A stretch of 64,000 nt of DNA from Embleya sp040629175 (GTDB taxonomy: Bacteria > Actinomycetota > Actinomycetes > Streptomycetales > Streptomycetaceae): contig NZ_JBEXUX010000024.1 of assembly GCF_040629175.1 (NCBI RefSeq), forward strand, positions 1 through 64,000, written 5' to 3'. Position numbers and translations under genes: made by a program. Positions 35,696-45,325 of this stretch are shown here, piece after piece (the first letter of the stretch is position 1; every line of letters begins with the position of its first letter). The notes under the pieces were generated by a model that worked only from the letters and a program-made list of their open reading frames with translations, was not told where the DNA came from and ran no database searches.

Positions 35696-36157
35696 TCAGG
35701 GCCCGGCCGGTGGGTCGCCCCAACCGTCGAGGGAGAACGGCTTCCGCCGGGCGATCTGCGCCAGCGCGGCGGCCGTGTAGGGAACGGTGTCGGCGGGTGG
35801 GTCGGTCGGGTCGGCCCACAGAAGCCGCGCGCACTTGTGCGGTTCACGGTTGATCGGCCGGCCGCGCCAGTCGTCCGCAAGGAAGAAGAAGCCGATGCGT
35901 GGTTCTTCGTCGCCGTTGCGGTGGTGGACGACGTGCACGAAGTCGACGGCGGCTTCGTCGAGTTCGACGCCGACTTCCTCGGCGGCCTCGCGGATCGCGC
36001 CGGCGATCACGGATTCCCCGGCTTCGAGGTGTCCGCTGGGTGGGCAGAGCCGGCCGTCCGCGTAGCCGGTGTTGGCGCGTTCCATGAGCAGGATGCGTCC
36101 GTCGGCTCTCCGAAGGAGCACGTAGACGTCCACGATGCTGCGGTAGCGGCTGGTCAT
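35696..36157 (-). CDS. NUDIX hydrolase
   Basis: A 153-residue NUDIX protein with a full box GHLEAGESVIAGAIREAAEE then VGVEL. The N-terminal strand is VDVYVLLRRADGRILLMERA. A motif RPINREPHKCARLLWADP follows, as in MutT-like proteins that act on nucleotide sugars or oxidised nucleotides. ATG at 36157 with GGGAGAA upstream is well placed; longer in-frame extensions lack NUDIX character. It stands alone and differs from the NUDIX protein at 15555. Confidence 0.87.
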   Translation of the reverse strand: MTSRYRSIVDVYVLLRRADGRILLMERANTGYADGRLCPPSGHLEAGESVIAGAIREAAEEVGVELDEAAVDFVHVVHHRNGDEEPRIGFFFLADDWRGRPINREPHKCARLLWADPTDPPADTVPYTAAALAQIARRKPFSLDGWGDPPAGP

Positions 36158-36341
36158 GCGTTTCTCCCGAGTCGACGACGGAACGGGGCACCGGCCCCAG
36201 GATGGCGTCCGAAGTGTCGGCGGTACCACGGGAGACCGGACGTTCGCCGATCGGACCCGCGCGTGGGAGAGCGAACATCGCCGGGCCCGCCCCGGTGCCG
36301 GGGGTCGTCCCCGGGCCACGACGCCCGGCCGGCCGGGCCGC

Positions 36342-36623
36342 CCGGCGCTGCTGGTCGAAGCCCGGGGCGGCGGCTACGCCCCCGGGACCCCGCGCGCCGG
36401 CTGGGACCATGCCACGCCGTACGTGCATCGCATGCTCGCCGACGTCTGGGGCCTGGACCTGCTCACCGCCCGGGCCGAACTCGCCGCGGCGGACGTCAAC
36501 CCGGCGACGACGGAACTCAGGCCGCTCGCCCACCGCCTCCTCGCCGAGGCCCGCGTCCAGGCGACCGAACACGCCCGCACCATCGCCGAACGACTCCGCA
36601 CCACCCCGAACACCCGGGTACCT
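36342..36623 (+). pseudogene. FMN-dependent NADH azoreductase/quinone reductase, C-terminal fragment
   Basis: Reads LLVEARGGGYAPGTPRAGWD, then HATPYVHRMLADVWGLDLLT and a helical tail AHRLLAEARVQATEHARTIA. This is the C-terminal third of flavodoxin-like azoreductases, where a GGGY-P-G-T-P-x-E/A-G-W-D loop is typical. The N-terminal FMN-binding part is missing. Confidence 0.65.
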
Positions 36624-36684
36624 GCGGTCCGGGGCGAGGGGATCCCGTGTTTCGCCACGTGGGGCGGTGAGTTGGCGTCGCGCC

Positions 36685-37302
36685 ATGGCGGACATGGCGG
36701 AATCCCTCGTGCCGGTGACGACCCAGCAGTCGCGTCCGGCCCGGTCGTCGATGACGCGGGCCCGCTGGACCGTCTTCCCGGTCGTCGCGGCCGCAGCCGC
36801 GTTCGCCTTCGGCACCGCCCCGTTCCAGGACCGGACGACAGCGGACGGTTGGATACCCCTGGCCGACATTGCCGGCGGCATGGGGTGTTACGTCTTTCTG
36901 CGCGGCGCGAACGTGGCCCGGAAACCGATGCGTCTGCACGGGCCGAACGACCGCTATCTGAGCACCCGGACCTGGACGGGGACCAGGACGATCGACCTCG
37001 CGGACCTGCGCCTGATCCGCGGCGCACGCCTGTATCCCGGCGCGGCGGGCACCACCGTCGACGTCATTCTGCGGGACGCGGCCGGTACTCGGGTAACCCT
37101 GCGGGACGAACGTGACCTCGGATTTCTCAGGGAGCACGTCGTCGCGGGCATGGACGCCTCGCGGATCCGGGTCGCCCGACTGGCGCGTGCCGACTTGGGC
37201 CTGGGCCCCGCCCGCCGGTGGCGCACGGCGGTGTATACGGCGTGCGGCCTGTTCGAGATGATCACGCCGATGTCGGTCATGACCTTGCCGCTGACGCTCT
37301 AG
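36685..37302 (+). CDS. Predicted membrane protein with PH-like domain, unknown function
   Basis: A 205-residue protein. After a short polar N-terminus there are two hydrophobic segments (WTVFPVVAAAAAFAFGTAPF and a weaker one around ADIAGGMGCYVFLRGANV). Then comes a beta-rich stretch (TIDLADLRLIRGARLYPGAA, then TTVDVILRDAAGTRVTLRDE) that resembles the PH-like domain found in small actinobacterial membrane proteins. The C-terminus is again hydrophobic. The start at 36685 is chosen so that the azoreductase remnant is excluded; the ATG at 36694 is also possible. Function is unknown. Confidence 0.6.
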   Translation: MADMAESLVPVTTQQSRPARSSMTRARWTVFPVVAAAAAFAFGTAPFQDRTTADGWIPLADIAGGMGCYVFLRGANVARKPMRLHGPNDRYLSTRTWTGTRTIDLADLRLIRGARLYPGAAGTTVDVILRDAAGTRVTLRDERDLGFLREHVVAGMDASRIRVARLARADLGLGPARRWRTAVYTACGLFEMITPMSVMTLPLTL

Positions 37303-37594
37303 ACACGCGAACGGTGCCCGATCCCGGCGACCGGCCGGGCATACCGGGGCACGGCGCACGCCACATACCGTGTCTCACGGTGCAGGCGGGTCGGGCTCGC
37401 CCGGGGCGGTTCATGATCGGCGCGCTGCGGGCCGAAGCCATGGGGGCGGGAAACGCGGGGCCCCTCACTCTCGGCAGTCGGATGGCGGGCACGAAAGCGC
37501 ACACGTCGGAGGGGTGGGGACGTGAGCAGGCGACCGGGCCGGGGCTCGGTGGGCGGACCCCAGCCCGGTCGTCACTCGCGGCCGGCGACGGCAC

Positions 37595-37924
37595 TCACAC
37601 GCAGGCCAACCAATGGGTGGTGGCCTCGGACACGCAGACGCTCGTGGTCAGATGGCCGTTCACACCGAGCGCGTTGTTTCCGGGGTAGTAGAGCGCGGAT
37701 TTTCCGTTCGCGGAGACCCGGTAGTCGGTCCAGGGCCCGGTGAGCGTGAACAGGACCGAACTGACGTCGTCCGCACGGTTGTAGATGACGCCGGTGACGC
37801 AGATGCGCTCGCCGTAGCGGGTTGTCGGGCTGCAGCGGTCGGCCGCCTGGGCCGGGGCCGCGGATACCACGCCGGCCGCGGTGGCGGCGGCGACGGCCAG
37901 GGTGGTGATCATCTTTCGGAACAC
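37595..37924 (-). CDS. Small secreted protein, unknown function
   Basis: A 109-residue preprotein starting at GTG 37924 with GAAGAGG six bases upstream. The signal peptide (VFRKMITTLAVAAATAAGVV) ends with APAQA-AD. The mature domain of about 80 residues has cysteines in DRCSP, RICVTG, SVCVSE and WLACV, enough for two disulfides, and reads as a beta-rich secreted domain (SVLFTLTGPWTDYRVSANGK). The family is not recognised. It lies upstream of and divergent from the NB-ARC regulator gene. Confidence 0.75.
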   Translation of the reverse strand: MFRKMITTLAVAAATAAGVVSAAPAQAADRCSPTTRYGERICVTGVIYNRADDVSSVLFTLTGPWTDYRVSANGKSALYYPGNNALGVNGHLTTSVCVSEATTHWLACV

Positions 37925-38255
37925 GGTGCACCTCTTCTTCCATGAAGGTGAAGGAGACTGAAGTCGCGCCGCGCCGTGCGATGTACGGATCCGGATGGCA
38001 CCGCGGGTGGCACGCGCAACGTGATGTGGTGTGTGGCGTGGCATGGCTGCACGGGTGGAGCGTCATCGCCGGCGAACGAGCCATGATTCCCCCGGAATCG
38101 AGGCGGCGGTCGTCTTCTCCGCCTCCGCCGCCGAAGTGGCGGCACAGCCAGGCTGTCGCCCGCGCCCGACGGAGTCACGTTTCCCGTACGAATCCGTACA
38201 CCCCGCTCCTAGACTCGGGTTGCCCGATGCACGGATTCACGGGGGTGCGAACGTC

Positions 38256-40583
38256 ATGAGTGGGCAGCGGGGCGGGATGCCGGATCCGGAGGGCGCCGCA
38301 GATCTGGGGCAGTTCGTCGAGTTGTTGGCAGACCTGCGGGCGTGGGCGGGGATGCCCTCGTACCGCACGCTCGCGAGACGGGTCGGGCCGCTGATGAGGC
38401 CCGCACGCGTGCTCTCGCTCTCCACGCTCGCGGACGTCTTCAGACCCGGGCGCCGTCGCCTGGACCTCGACCTCGTCACGGCGATCGTGCGGGCTCTGGG
38501 CGTGAGCGAAGACGAAGCCGGGCGCTGGCGCGAGAGCGGCATCAGAGTCCATCGGGACGCGAAGACGGGCGGACCCATCGGGGTGTTGCACCAACTCCCG
38601 GCGGACCTGGCCGTGTTCACCGGACGCGAGAAGGAACTCGCCGATCTGATCGCCACCACGACCGGTCCGGGCTCGCGGGCCACCACGGTGGTGATCTCCG
38701 CGATCGAGGGCATGGGCGGTGTGGGCAAGACCCAACTCGCCGTTCACGCCGCACATCACCTGGTCCGGTCAGGACACTTCACCGACGTCCAGCTCTACGT
38801 GAACCTGCACGGGTTCGACCCCGAGCACGAGCCCGCGGACCCGTCGGAGGTTCTGGCGGCGTTCCTTCGACAACTCGGAGTACCGGGTGCCCAGGTACCA
38901 TCCGAGACGGGCGAGCGAGCGGCGATGTTCCGAGACCGAATGAGGGACAGGGCCTCCGTCCTCATCCTCGACAACGCCGGGGACGAGGAACAGGTCAGGG
39001 AGCTGATCCCGGCCCACTCCGGCTGCCTGGTCCTGATCACCAGCAGGCGCAGTCTCACGGGCCTGGACGGTGCGAAGATCCATCGGCTCGACGTCCTCGG
39101 CGACGCCGATGCGGTCGATCTGCTGACGGCCGTCGCGGGCGGGGAACGGATCGAGAGCGACCGCGTCGCGGCCGCGAAGGTCGCCCGAGCCTGCGGCAAC
39201 CTCCCCCTGGCGTTGACGATAGCCGCGGCGCGGCTGCGGGCCCGTCCTTCCTGGACCGTTTTCGACCTGGTGGAACACCTGAACCGAGGGGGCCTGGACG
39301 CGATGACGGTCGGCCTGCGTTCGTTGCGGCGGGTGTTCGACCTGTCCTTCGACGCCCTACCCCCGCACAGACGGTTGATGTTCCTGCTGCTGGGGATCCA
39401 GCCCGGCACCGACGTGACGACGGAGGCGGCTGCGGCCCTGGCCGACGTCGGTCCGCGTGCGGCACGCGGCACGCTGGAAGCCCTGTGCGACGAATACCTC
39501 CTGCTGCAGCGTTCACCGGGACGGTTCGAACTCCACGACATTCTGCGTGCCTACGCGCTGGAGACGGCCGCCGACCGGCTCCCGCCGGCCGAGCGTGTCC
39601 CGGCCACGGATCGGCTGCTGACCTGGTACGCCCAAACGGTCGAGGCCGCCGCGACCACCCTCCTGCCCTCGCTGGGCCTGCCGCCCGCCTCCTGTTCGAC
39701 CCTTCAGGCTCCCGCGACGCAGTTCACCGAACGCAGCGACGCCGTCGCCTGGTTGGAGGTCGAGCACGCCAATCTTCTCGCGGCGGCGACCGTCGCCATC
39801 GCTACCGGCCGGCTCGACGCCGCGTGGCGGATTCCGGCCGCCGCCTCGGTGTTGCGGGCCGTGAACCAGAACTGGCTCCAGTGCGAAGCCCTGCTCACCG
39901 AAGCCCTGTCTGCGGTCCGGCATACCGGCGATCTCGCCGCACAGGCCTGGCTCCGGAACCGCCTGGGCGCGACAGCCACCGAACTGGGCCGGACGAGGGA
40001 GGCGGAGGCGATGTTCACCGAGGCCCTTGCCGCGCGGCGCCGCCTCGGGGACCGCGACGGAGAGGCCGCGGTGCTCAACAACCTCGTCATCTTCTACGGC
40101 CGCACCGACCGCCCCCGACTGGGCCTCGAACACTCCGTCCTCGCTTTGGAGTTGGCCCGACGCGAAGGCAACACCGACCGCGAGGCGTCCGCTCTCAACG
40201 CCATGGCGGCCTGCCTGTCCCGGCTCGGCCGCAATGCGGAGGCCCTGGAAGTGATGCTCGAAGTGGTGGCGATCCGCGAACGGCGCGGCGACGGCCACCG
40301 CCTCGCCCTGGCGTACGTCGTCACCGGTTCACGGCACCTCGACCTGGGCCGATTCGAGGCGGCGGAGGTCTGCGACGTCAAGGCGCGCGAGATCGCTCGC
40401 CGCAGCGGTGATCGCTTCGGGGAGGGCGAGGCACTTCTCGGACAGGGCAAGGCCCTGCTCGGACAGGGACGGCGGACGCTCGCGAAAAGCCGCCTGCGGG
40501 AAGCGGCCGACATCTTCGAGGAACTGGACGCCGGAGACTACCTGGCCGAGGCTCGCCGGTTCATGACGGACGCCGACGGGTGA
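38256..40583 (+). CDS. XRE/NB-ARC/TPR signalling regulator (AfsR-like architecture)
   Basis: A 775-residue STAND-class regulator. Residues about 15-100 form an XRE-like helix-turn-helix (FVELLADLRAWAGMPSYRTL, then TAIVRALGVSEDEAGRWR). A TGREKEL motif at 122 opens the NB-ARC domain, with Walker A GMGGVGKT at 152-159, Walker B SVLILDNAGDEEQV and a later GNLPLAL (GxP) motif. After about residue 500 there are TPR repeats with a regular helix pattern (LGRTREAEAMFTEALAARRR, LGRFEAAEVCDVKAREIARR). Such proteins sense ATP and ligand through the TPRs and switch transcription of secondary-metabolism or stress genes. No obvious target lies next to it except the small secreted protein. Confidence 0.9.
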   Translation: MSGQRGGMPDPEGAADLGQFVELLADLRAWAGMPSYRTLARRVGPLMRPARVLSLSTLADVFRPGRRRLDLDLVTAIVRALGVSEDEAGRWRESGIRVHRDAKTGGPIGVLHQLPADLAVFTGREKELADLIATTTGPGSRATTVVISAIEGMGGVGKTQLAVHAAHHLVRSGHFTDVQLYVNLHGFDPEHEPADPSEVLAAFLRQLGVPGAQVPSETGERAAMFRDRMRDRASVLILDNAGDEEQVRELIPAHSGCLVLITSRRSLTGLDGAKIHRLDVLGDADAVDLLTAVAGGERIESDRVAAAKVARACGNLPLALTIAAARLRARPSWTVFDLVEHLNRGGLDAMTVGLRSLRRVFDLSFDALPPHRRLMFLLLGIQPGTDVTTEAAAALADVGPRAARGTLEALCDEYLLLQRSPGRFELHDILRAYALETAADRLPPAERVPATDRLLTWYAQTVEAAATTLLPSLGLPPASCSTLQAPATQFTERSDAVAWLEVEHANLLAAATVAIATGRLDAAWRIPAAASVLRAVNQNWLQCEALLTEALSAVRHTGDLAAQAWLRNRLGATATELGRTREAEAMFTEALAARRRLGDRDGEAAVLNNLVIFYGRTDRPRLGLEHSVLALELARREGNTDREASALNAMAACLSRLGRNAEALEVMLEVVAIRERRGDGHRLALAYVVTGSRHLDLGRFEAAEVCDVKAREIARRSGDRFGEGEALLGQGKALLGQGRRTLAKSRLREAADIFEELDAGDYLAEARRFMTDADG

Positions 40584-41339
40584 AGGAGCCCGCGGCCGCC
40601 GGGCACGCCGTCGGCTCGGCCCAGTCGACCGTGTCGAGTGCCGCCGCGTAGCGCTCCGACGCAACGGGCGAGGTTCAGGAGAGATCTTCACTGTCTCCCC
40701 ACAATGGGATCTCCCGGAAGGGCTCCTCCCCGCCCAGGAGTGCGATGCTCCCGGGGGTGGTCGCCTTCAGGTCCGCGCTGGGCACCAACGCCTTCGTCTC
40801 GATCGTTTGTCCAGGACGCGGGGGACCAGCCGGGCGCCCGAGGCGGTCTCGAAGACCTGCCGGGGACGGGGCGGGCGGTGGTGGTGGTGCTGCTGCTCTG
40901 CGCCCATGCGTTCGTCCCTGCGGGCGTCGTTGCGGACCGTCTCCGCAGGTCGGTTGTGAAACTCCCGGGCGCCAGGCCCGGATCGGGGGAGTCGGGGCTG
41001 TCGCCAGTGATCGACACGAACGCCGTGTACCGCCCGCACACCGCCGCCGTCCCGGGCGCGGCTGCGGCGCCGGAGGCGCACCGGGCAACGTCCCGGCCGC
41101 GGCCCGAGCCGCCGAAGCGCCCTGGCCGCAGGCGGCGACAGCGCCGACATGGCCGCCCGCGCCGGCCGGACCCCGAAGTGCGCGGCGATGAGGCGACGGT
41201 CGCCGCGCCGTTTTTCCTCGACCCGTCTCCCAAGGTGGATCAGGCGCCCGCTCCGCCGGAGCTCGCAGGTGAGCGCATCCGACAAGGCGGCGGCGAACTT
41301 GCCGACAGGGTAGCTGACTTCGTGCAGCACCCGGCGACT
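40584..41339. other. Region after NB-ARC regulator; one small unassigned ORF
   Basis: Mostly without recognisable genes. On the minus strand, 40675 to about 40788 encodes a 36-37-residue frame starting GTG or TTG with GAAGG upstream. It contains PGSIALLGGEEPFREIPLWG and ends DSEDLS. Codon use is coding-like, but the family is unknown and it could be the 3' end of a lost gene. Confidence 0.3.
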
Positions 41340-41510
41340 CAGACCGCTGACTTGCCGACGGATCTCACGCGGCGGTGCGCGGGCGACGATCTTCCCCGCG
41401 ACCAGGATGGCCACGCGTCCGCAGAGGCGTTCGACCTCGTCGAGCCGATGTGTGGTCAGGAGGATTGCCGTGCCGGCCGCCTTCAGCTTCTCGATGACGT
41501 CCCCGAGTCG
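41340..41510 (-). pseudogene. ABC transporter ATPase, fragment around the H-loop
   Basis: Reads LGDVIEKLKAAGTAILLTTH, then RLDEVERLCGRVAILVAGKI then VARAPPREIRRQ. This is the segment from just after Walker B through the H-loop of a DrrA/ABC-2 type ATPase. Walker A, the signature motif and the C-terminus are missing. Confidence 0.65.
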
Positions 41511-41795
41511 GTTGTCGGGCCCTGCTTCTTCTCCTCTTGCCCAAGGTCTCGGTTCCTCTCGGACGGTTTCGGGCGGAGGTGACGACGAGCGGGGCGTGCG
41601 GGGTCGTGAAGGCGGGGCGTGGGGTGTCCGCGGCGGCACGGGACCGGTTGCGTGACGACGGGCGCGCCATCGGCGTGCGGACTGGTGATTTCGCCCGGCG
41701 TCGTCGCGGAGACGGCGCGGAACCACCATGGGCGGGTGCCCCCGAGCGCGCCGGCTGCGGGCCCGGTGGGGCCGACCACGGTGTGACGGATCGGT

Positions 41796-42863
41796 TCACC
41801 CGCGCGCCGCTCCGCGGTGCCGGCGGTTCGAGTCGCGGTGGGCGGAGTCGTACTGCTCGAGGAGGGGGCGCCTGCGGTCCCACGTCTTCAGGCGGCCGTT
41901 CTGCTCGGCCTGTCGGCGGGCGATGCCGGACAGCGCTTCGAGGACGATGCGGCTGCCGAGCATCGCGGTGATGTCGGCGTGGTCGTGGCCGGGGGCGACC
42001 TCGACGACCTCGACACCGACGATGGGTAGTTCGTAGGCCAGGCGGCGAACGCTGTCCAGGAGTTGGCGCGAGGTCAGGCCGCCGGGCTCCGGAGTCCCGG
42101 TCCCGGGGGCCATGCCGGGGTCGACGACATCGACGTCCACCGAGAGGTAGACGCCGTCGCAGTCGTCCAGTGCCGTGCGCGACGCCTCGGCCAGGCAGGT
42201 TTCCAGGCCGCGTTCCACGATCTCGGTCATCTCGTAGGAGCGCATGCCCTGTTCGGCCATCCACTCCAGAGTGTCGGGGCCGGGCCAGTAGCCGCGCAGG
42301 CCCAACTGCAGGAAACGGTCGCTGCGGGCCGCGCCCGATTCGAGCAGGCGGCGCATCGGCTGGCCGTGGGCGATGAGGGAACCGTGGCAGATGTCGCCGG
42401 TGTCGGCGTGTGCGTCGAAGTGGACGACCGAGACCCGGCCCCAGCCGACCGCGCGTGCGACGCCGGTGACGTTCGGGAGGGCGATCGAGTGGTCGCCGCC
42501 GAGTATGAGGGGCGTCTTGCCGGCGGCCGAGACGGTGTTCACGGCCCGTTCCAACGCGGCGTGTGCCTCCTGTGCGTTGCCGCTGAACATCATGACGTCG
42601 CCGGCGTCCATGACGCGCAGGTCGAGAAGTCCGTCCACGCCCAGCGCGAGGGAGGGCCGGCTGCCGTCGTGTTCGAGGTAGCAGGCCTGCCGAATGGCCT
42701 TGGGCCCGAAGCGGGCGCCGGAACGGTACGAGGTGCCGCCGTCGTAGGGTGCGCCGAGGATGACCACCTGGGCGTCATCCCACGTGGAGCGTTCGTCCAG
42801 GTTGCAGGGAGGGACGCCGAGGAATGTGACGTCGGGGCCGTACATCGCGCCATAGCGGGTCAT
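41796..42863 (-). CDS. Agmatinase-family ureohydrolase
   Basis: A 355-residue manganese ureohydrolase, releasing urea from agmatine or a related guanidino compound. All metal-binding blocks are present: GGDHSIALPNV, VVHFDAHADTGD and YLSVDVDVVDPGMAPGTGTP, with the final VVEVAPGHDHADITAMLGSR. The N-terminal ILGAPYDGGTSYRSGARFGP loop is typical. The ATG at 42863 has AAAGGA upstream. The exact guanidino substrate (agmatine, guanidinobutyrate or guanidinopropionate) cannot be read from sequence. A LysR gene on the same strand upstream and TATGGAG repeats in its promoter region suggest inducible control. Confidence 0.9.
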   Translation of the reverse strand: MTRYGAMYGPDVTFLGVPPCNLDERSTWDDAQVVILGAPYDGGTSYRSGARFGPKAIRQACYLEHDGSRPSLALGVDGLLDLRVMDAGDVMMFSGNAQEAHAALERAVNTVSAAGKTPLILGGDHSIALPNVTGVARAVGWGRVSVVHFDAHADTGDICHGSLIAHGQPMRRLLESGAARSDRFLQLGLRGYWPGPDTLEWMAEQGMRSYEMTEIVERGLETCLAEASRTALDDCDGVYLSVDVDVVDPGMAPGTGTPEPGGLTSRQLLDSVRRLAYELPIVGVEVVEVAPGHDHADITAMLGSRIVLEALSGIARRQAEQNGRLKTWDRRRPLLEQYDSAHRDSNRRHRGAARG

Positions 42864-43067
42864 GGGGGAGTCCTTTGCATCATGCGGAACGGGCCGCCGG
42901 GCCGACTTGTTGCGGTGCGGCGCCGTGCGGAGCGGGGAGCAGGTCCGTCGATCGGCGAACGGGTACGCCAAAGCGGGTGCGCACACCACGCTTTGCCCGA
43001 CCCGCCCACCCGTCGCGGCGCCCACCGCGCCAGGCCCAAATCCTCACAGCCTTGCGCCACCACAAGG

Positions 43068-43108
43068 TATGGAGGAGCTTTCGACAGCGCTCCATATGGT
43101 CTATGGAG
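43068..43108. promoter_or_regulatory. Three TATGGAG half-sites upstream of the ureohydrolase
   Basis: TATGGAG at 43068-43074, its complement CTCCATA at 43090-43096, and TATGGAG again at 43102-43108, about 205-245 bp upstream of the ureohydrolase ATG on the minus strand. The first two form an inverted repeat. This resembles a LysR recognition plus activation site arrangement and is otherwise unexplained. Confidence 0.45.
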
Positions 43109-43156
43109 GCTGCGCGTCACCCGCCGGTTGTTCGGCTGCCCGGTGGGGCGGTTCGG

Positions 43157-44065
43157 TCAGGGCACCCTTCGGATCGATGCCACGCGGTGCAGTTCCTCTC
43201 GTACCCGCTCCACCAGAGCAGGCCGTGGGCCTTGGGGGGTGAGGAACCGGACGCTGCGAGAGCCGAGGACCTGCACGGCGGGGCGGACGACGACGTCGTA
43301 CCCCTCCTCCACGGCGAGTTCGGGTACGAGAGCGACGGCGGTGCCGGCTGCGACGAACCCGTGGACCACACCGTAATCATCGGTCCTGAGCACCGTCCGG
43401 GGGCGGAACCCAAGGGACTGGCACGTCGCGAAGAGAGTCTGGTCGCTGGGGTCGTACGAGCCGCGAGAGACGATCCACCCGTCGTCGGCGAGCAGTTCGA
43501 TATCGACAGGACCCACCGACCGGGCCTGAGGGTGCGACGCGGGGAGCAACACCCGGTACGGATCGTCGAACAGGGTTTCGGCCCGTATGTCGGCGCCGTA
43601 TCGTGCCTCGGCTCCACCGATGTCGTAGATCACGGCGCAGTGCAGCGACCCGGCTCGTACCTGTGCGACCAGATCGAGTGGTTCGGCCTCGATCAACTCG
43701 ACGCGCACACCCGAACCGATCGCGGCGTCCCGTACGGCCCGGGGGAGCAACCGCGAGGCCGCGGAGTGGAAGGCGCCGATGCGCAGCGTCGACACGCCGT
43801 GTTTCATCCGGGCCTCGACATCCGCCTCGACCGCTTCGATCCGGTCGAGGACAGCGCCCGCATGCTCCAGAACCGTCGTGCCGAGGTCCGTCAGGATCGC
43901 CCCGGTGGGACCGCGCTCCACCAGCTTGGCCCCCAAGTGCGCCTCCAGCGCTGCGAGGTGGTAGCTGATGGTCGGTTGTCCGTAGTGGAGTTCGCGGGCG
44001 GCCCCGGCCAACGAACCGCTCGAGGCGATGGCGCGGAGAACCTGAAACTGGCGAAGATCGAGCAT
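43157..44065 (-). CDS. LysR-family transcriptional regulator
   Basis: A 302-residue LysR regulator with the N-terminal helix-turn-helix (LRQFQVLRAIASSGSLAGAA, then RELHYGQPTISYHLAALEAH) and the two-lobed effector domain (LRIGAFHSAASRLLPRAV; VLLPASHPQARSVGPVDIEL). Length is standard. It lies upstream of the ureohydrolase on the same strand, separated by 293 bp, and a perfect inverted repeat precedes its own start. It probably activates the ureohydrolase and represses itself. Confidence 0.9.
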   Translation of the reverse strand: MLDLRQFQVLRAIASSGSLAGAARELHYGQPTISYHLAALEAHLGAKLVERGPTGAILTDLGTTVLEHAGAVLDRIEAVEADVEARMKHGVSTLRIGAFHSAASRLLPRAVRDAAIGSGVRVELIEAEPLDLVAQVRAGSLHCAVIYDIGGAEARYGADIRAETLFDDPYRVLLPASHPQARSVGPVDIELLADDGWIVSRGSYDPSDQTLFATCQSLGFRPRTVLRTDDYGVVHGFVAAGTAVALVPELAVEEGYDVVVRPAVQVLGSRSVRFLTPQGPRPALVERVREELHRVASIRRVP

Positions 44066-44067
44066 CC

Positions 44068-44082
44068 ATACATGCTATGTAT
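44068..44082. promoter_or_regulatory. Inverted repeat ATACAT-GCT-ATGTAT before the LysR gene
   Basis: A perfect 6-bp inverted repeat with a 3-bp spacer, starting 3 bp upstream of the LysR ATG (44065, minus strand). It fits an autoregulatory LysR box (T-N11-A type). Its sequence differs from the TATGGAG elements, so the two site types may serve different functions or proteins. Confidence 0.5.
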
Positions 44083-44999
44083 CCCGGCTGCGCAGCCGGC
44101 CTCGTTCAGATTGCCTCCGTGTCCTACACGCGCCGCCCGTCTGGTCGACAGCGGAAGCTCTACGATGCTTTCGGTCGCACGATCACGCAGCCCAGCGGGG
44201 CCGACAGGACTCATGGTGCCAACGACCTCGTCCGGCGAACAGGCAGTCGGTGATGAGGCCGGGAGGCACCGGTCTCACCGCGGTAGGAGTCGTCATGGGC
44301 CGGAACAGCGTTGCCATCCGGCGCCCCGCACCGATACCGACACCCTGACCACACACGTCGGGGACGAGCTGTGGACCCCCGACGGCCACTCGGTGCTCCA
44401 CCGGGCCGGGAAAAGCCTCTCCTCCATGGGCCCGCACACCGCGGCAACCCGCCACTGGACAGCGCCTCGCTGCCGACGCCGGCCGGTTGCTCGGGACCCG
44501 AACGTCCCGACACCGTCGTGGCGGCGAACGTTCCGCGGGTCCGGTGCAACCAGTGCCGGACACGATTTGGGTTCCGACGGACGAGATTCCGATAGGCCGC
44601 AGGTGGTTTGCGGCCGGCCGTCATCGCGCGTCCGAGCATGGACCGCGTGGACGGTCTTCCGAGGACGGGATGCGCGACCCGGTCGAGGCGGACGAGGGTG
44701 ACACGGAACCCGACTGGTGGGACGAGGACTTGCACGACTTCTCGCCGTCCTGACCCTGGTGACGCGGGGCGTGGTGTCCCGACCGGTCGGACTCTCGCCG
44801 CGCGGACGCCCTGACCCGGTCCGGCGAACGCCTCGGTCCACCCGGACTGCGGTGCCCTGCGCGACCGACCACGTTGCCCGGGCACGGCCGGGCCGGGGCG
44901 CACGGGTACGCTGCGCGGGGCGGTCGCCGTACCCGCTCGCCACGCCGCGACCGGTGCCGGAGCCGCACGCCGAGGTCATTTCGTCAGAGGAGCCACACC
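44083..44999. other. No recognisable gene
   Basis: About 0.9 kb with several open frames but no identifiable domain. A plus-strand frame ending at 44753 has an acidic tail (DPVEADEGDTEPDWWDEDLH) that could be a small protein's C-terminus. No tRNA, repeat array or transposon end was found. Confidence 0.3.
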
Positions 45000-45158
45000 C
45001 TGGGGGCACCGGCGGAACTCGTCGTCTTTGCCACCGAACTCGCCGACCACGTACGCCGGGCCAAGGGCGGCGTCTGGACGCCGGAACACATCGGCCTTCG
45101 CGAGACCCTGCCGCTCACCGCTCTCGGCAGTGTCGACCAGAAGGCACTGCGGGCGGGG
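45000..45158 (+). pseudogene. Acyl-CoA synthetase (AMP-binding), C-terminal fragment
   Basis: Encodes ELADHVRRAKGGVWTPEHIG, then LRETLPLTALGSVDQKALRA. This is the C-terminal cap of adenylate-forming ligases, where the loop normally reads LTGLGKVDKKALR. The catalytic lysine is replaced by serine here (ALGSVDQ) and the remaining 450 residues of the enzyme are absent. Confidence 0.65.
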
Positions 45159-45325
45159 CGACCCCGGGGCGCGGCCCGCGCCCCGCGGTCACCCCGAGAG
45201 GACCGCGTCCACACGGCGGGCCCGAGGCTCGGGCGCGCGCCCGGCCGACGGAACCCGATCGCGAAACCCGATCGCGGAACCCGCCGTGGTCGCGTCGCAA
45301 CGCACGACGTCGAGCGACCCGGACG

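Noticed and set aside
44487..44753. Small acidic protein ending DEDLHDFSPS
   Set aside because: Only the last 30 residues look protein-like, no ribosome-binding site or family was evident, and the preceding part reads as off-frame sequence.
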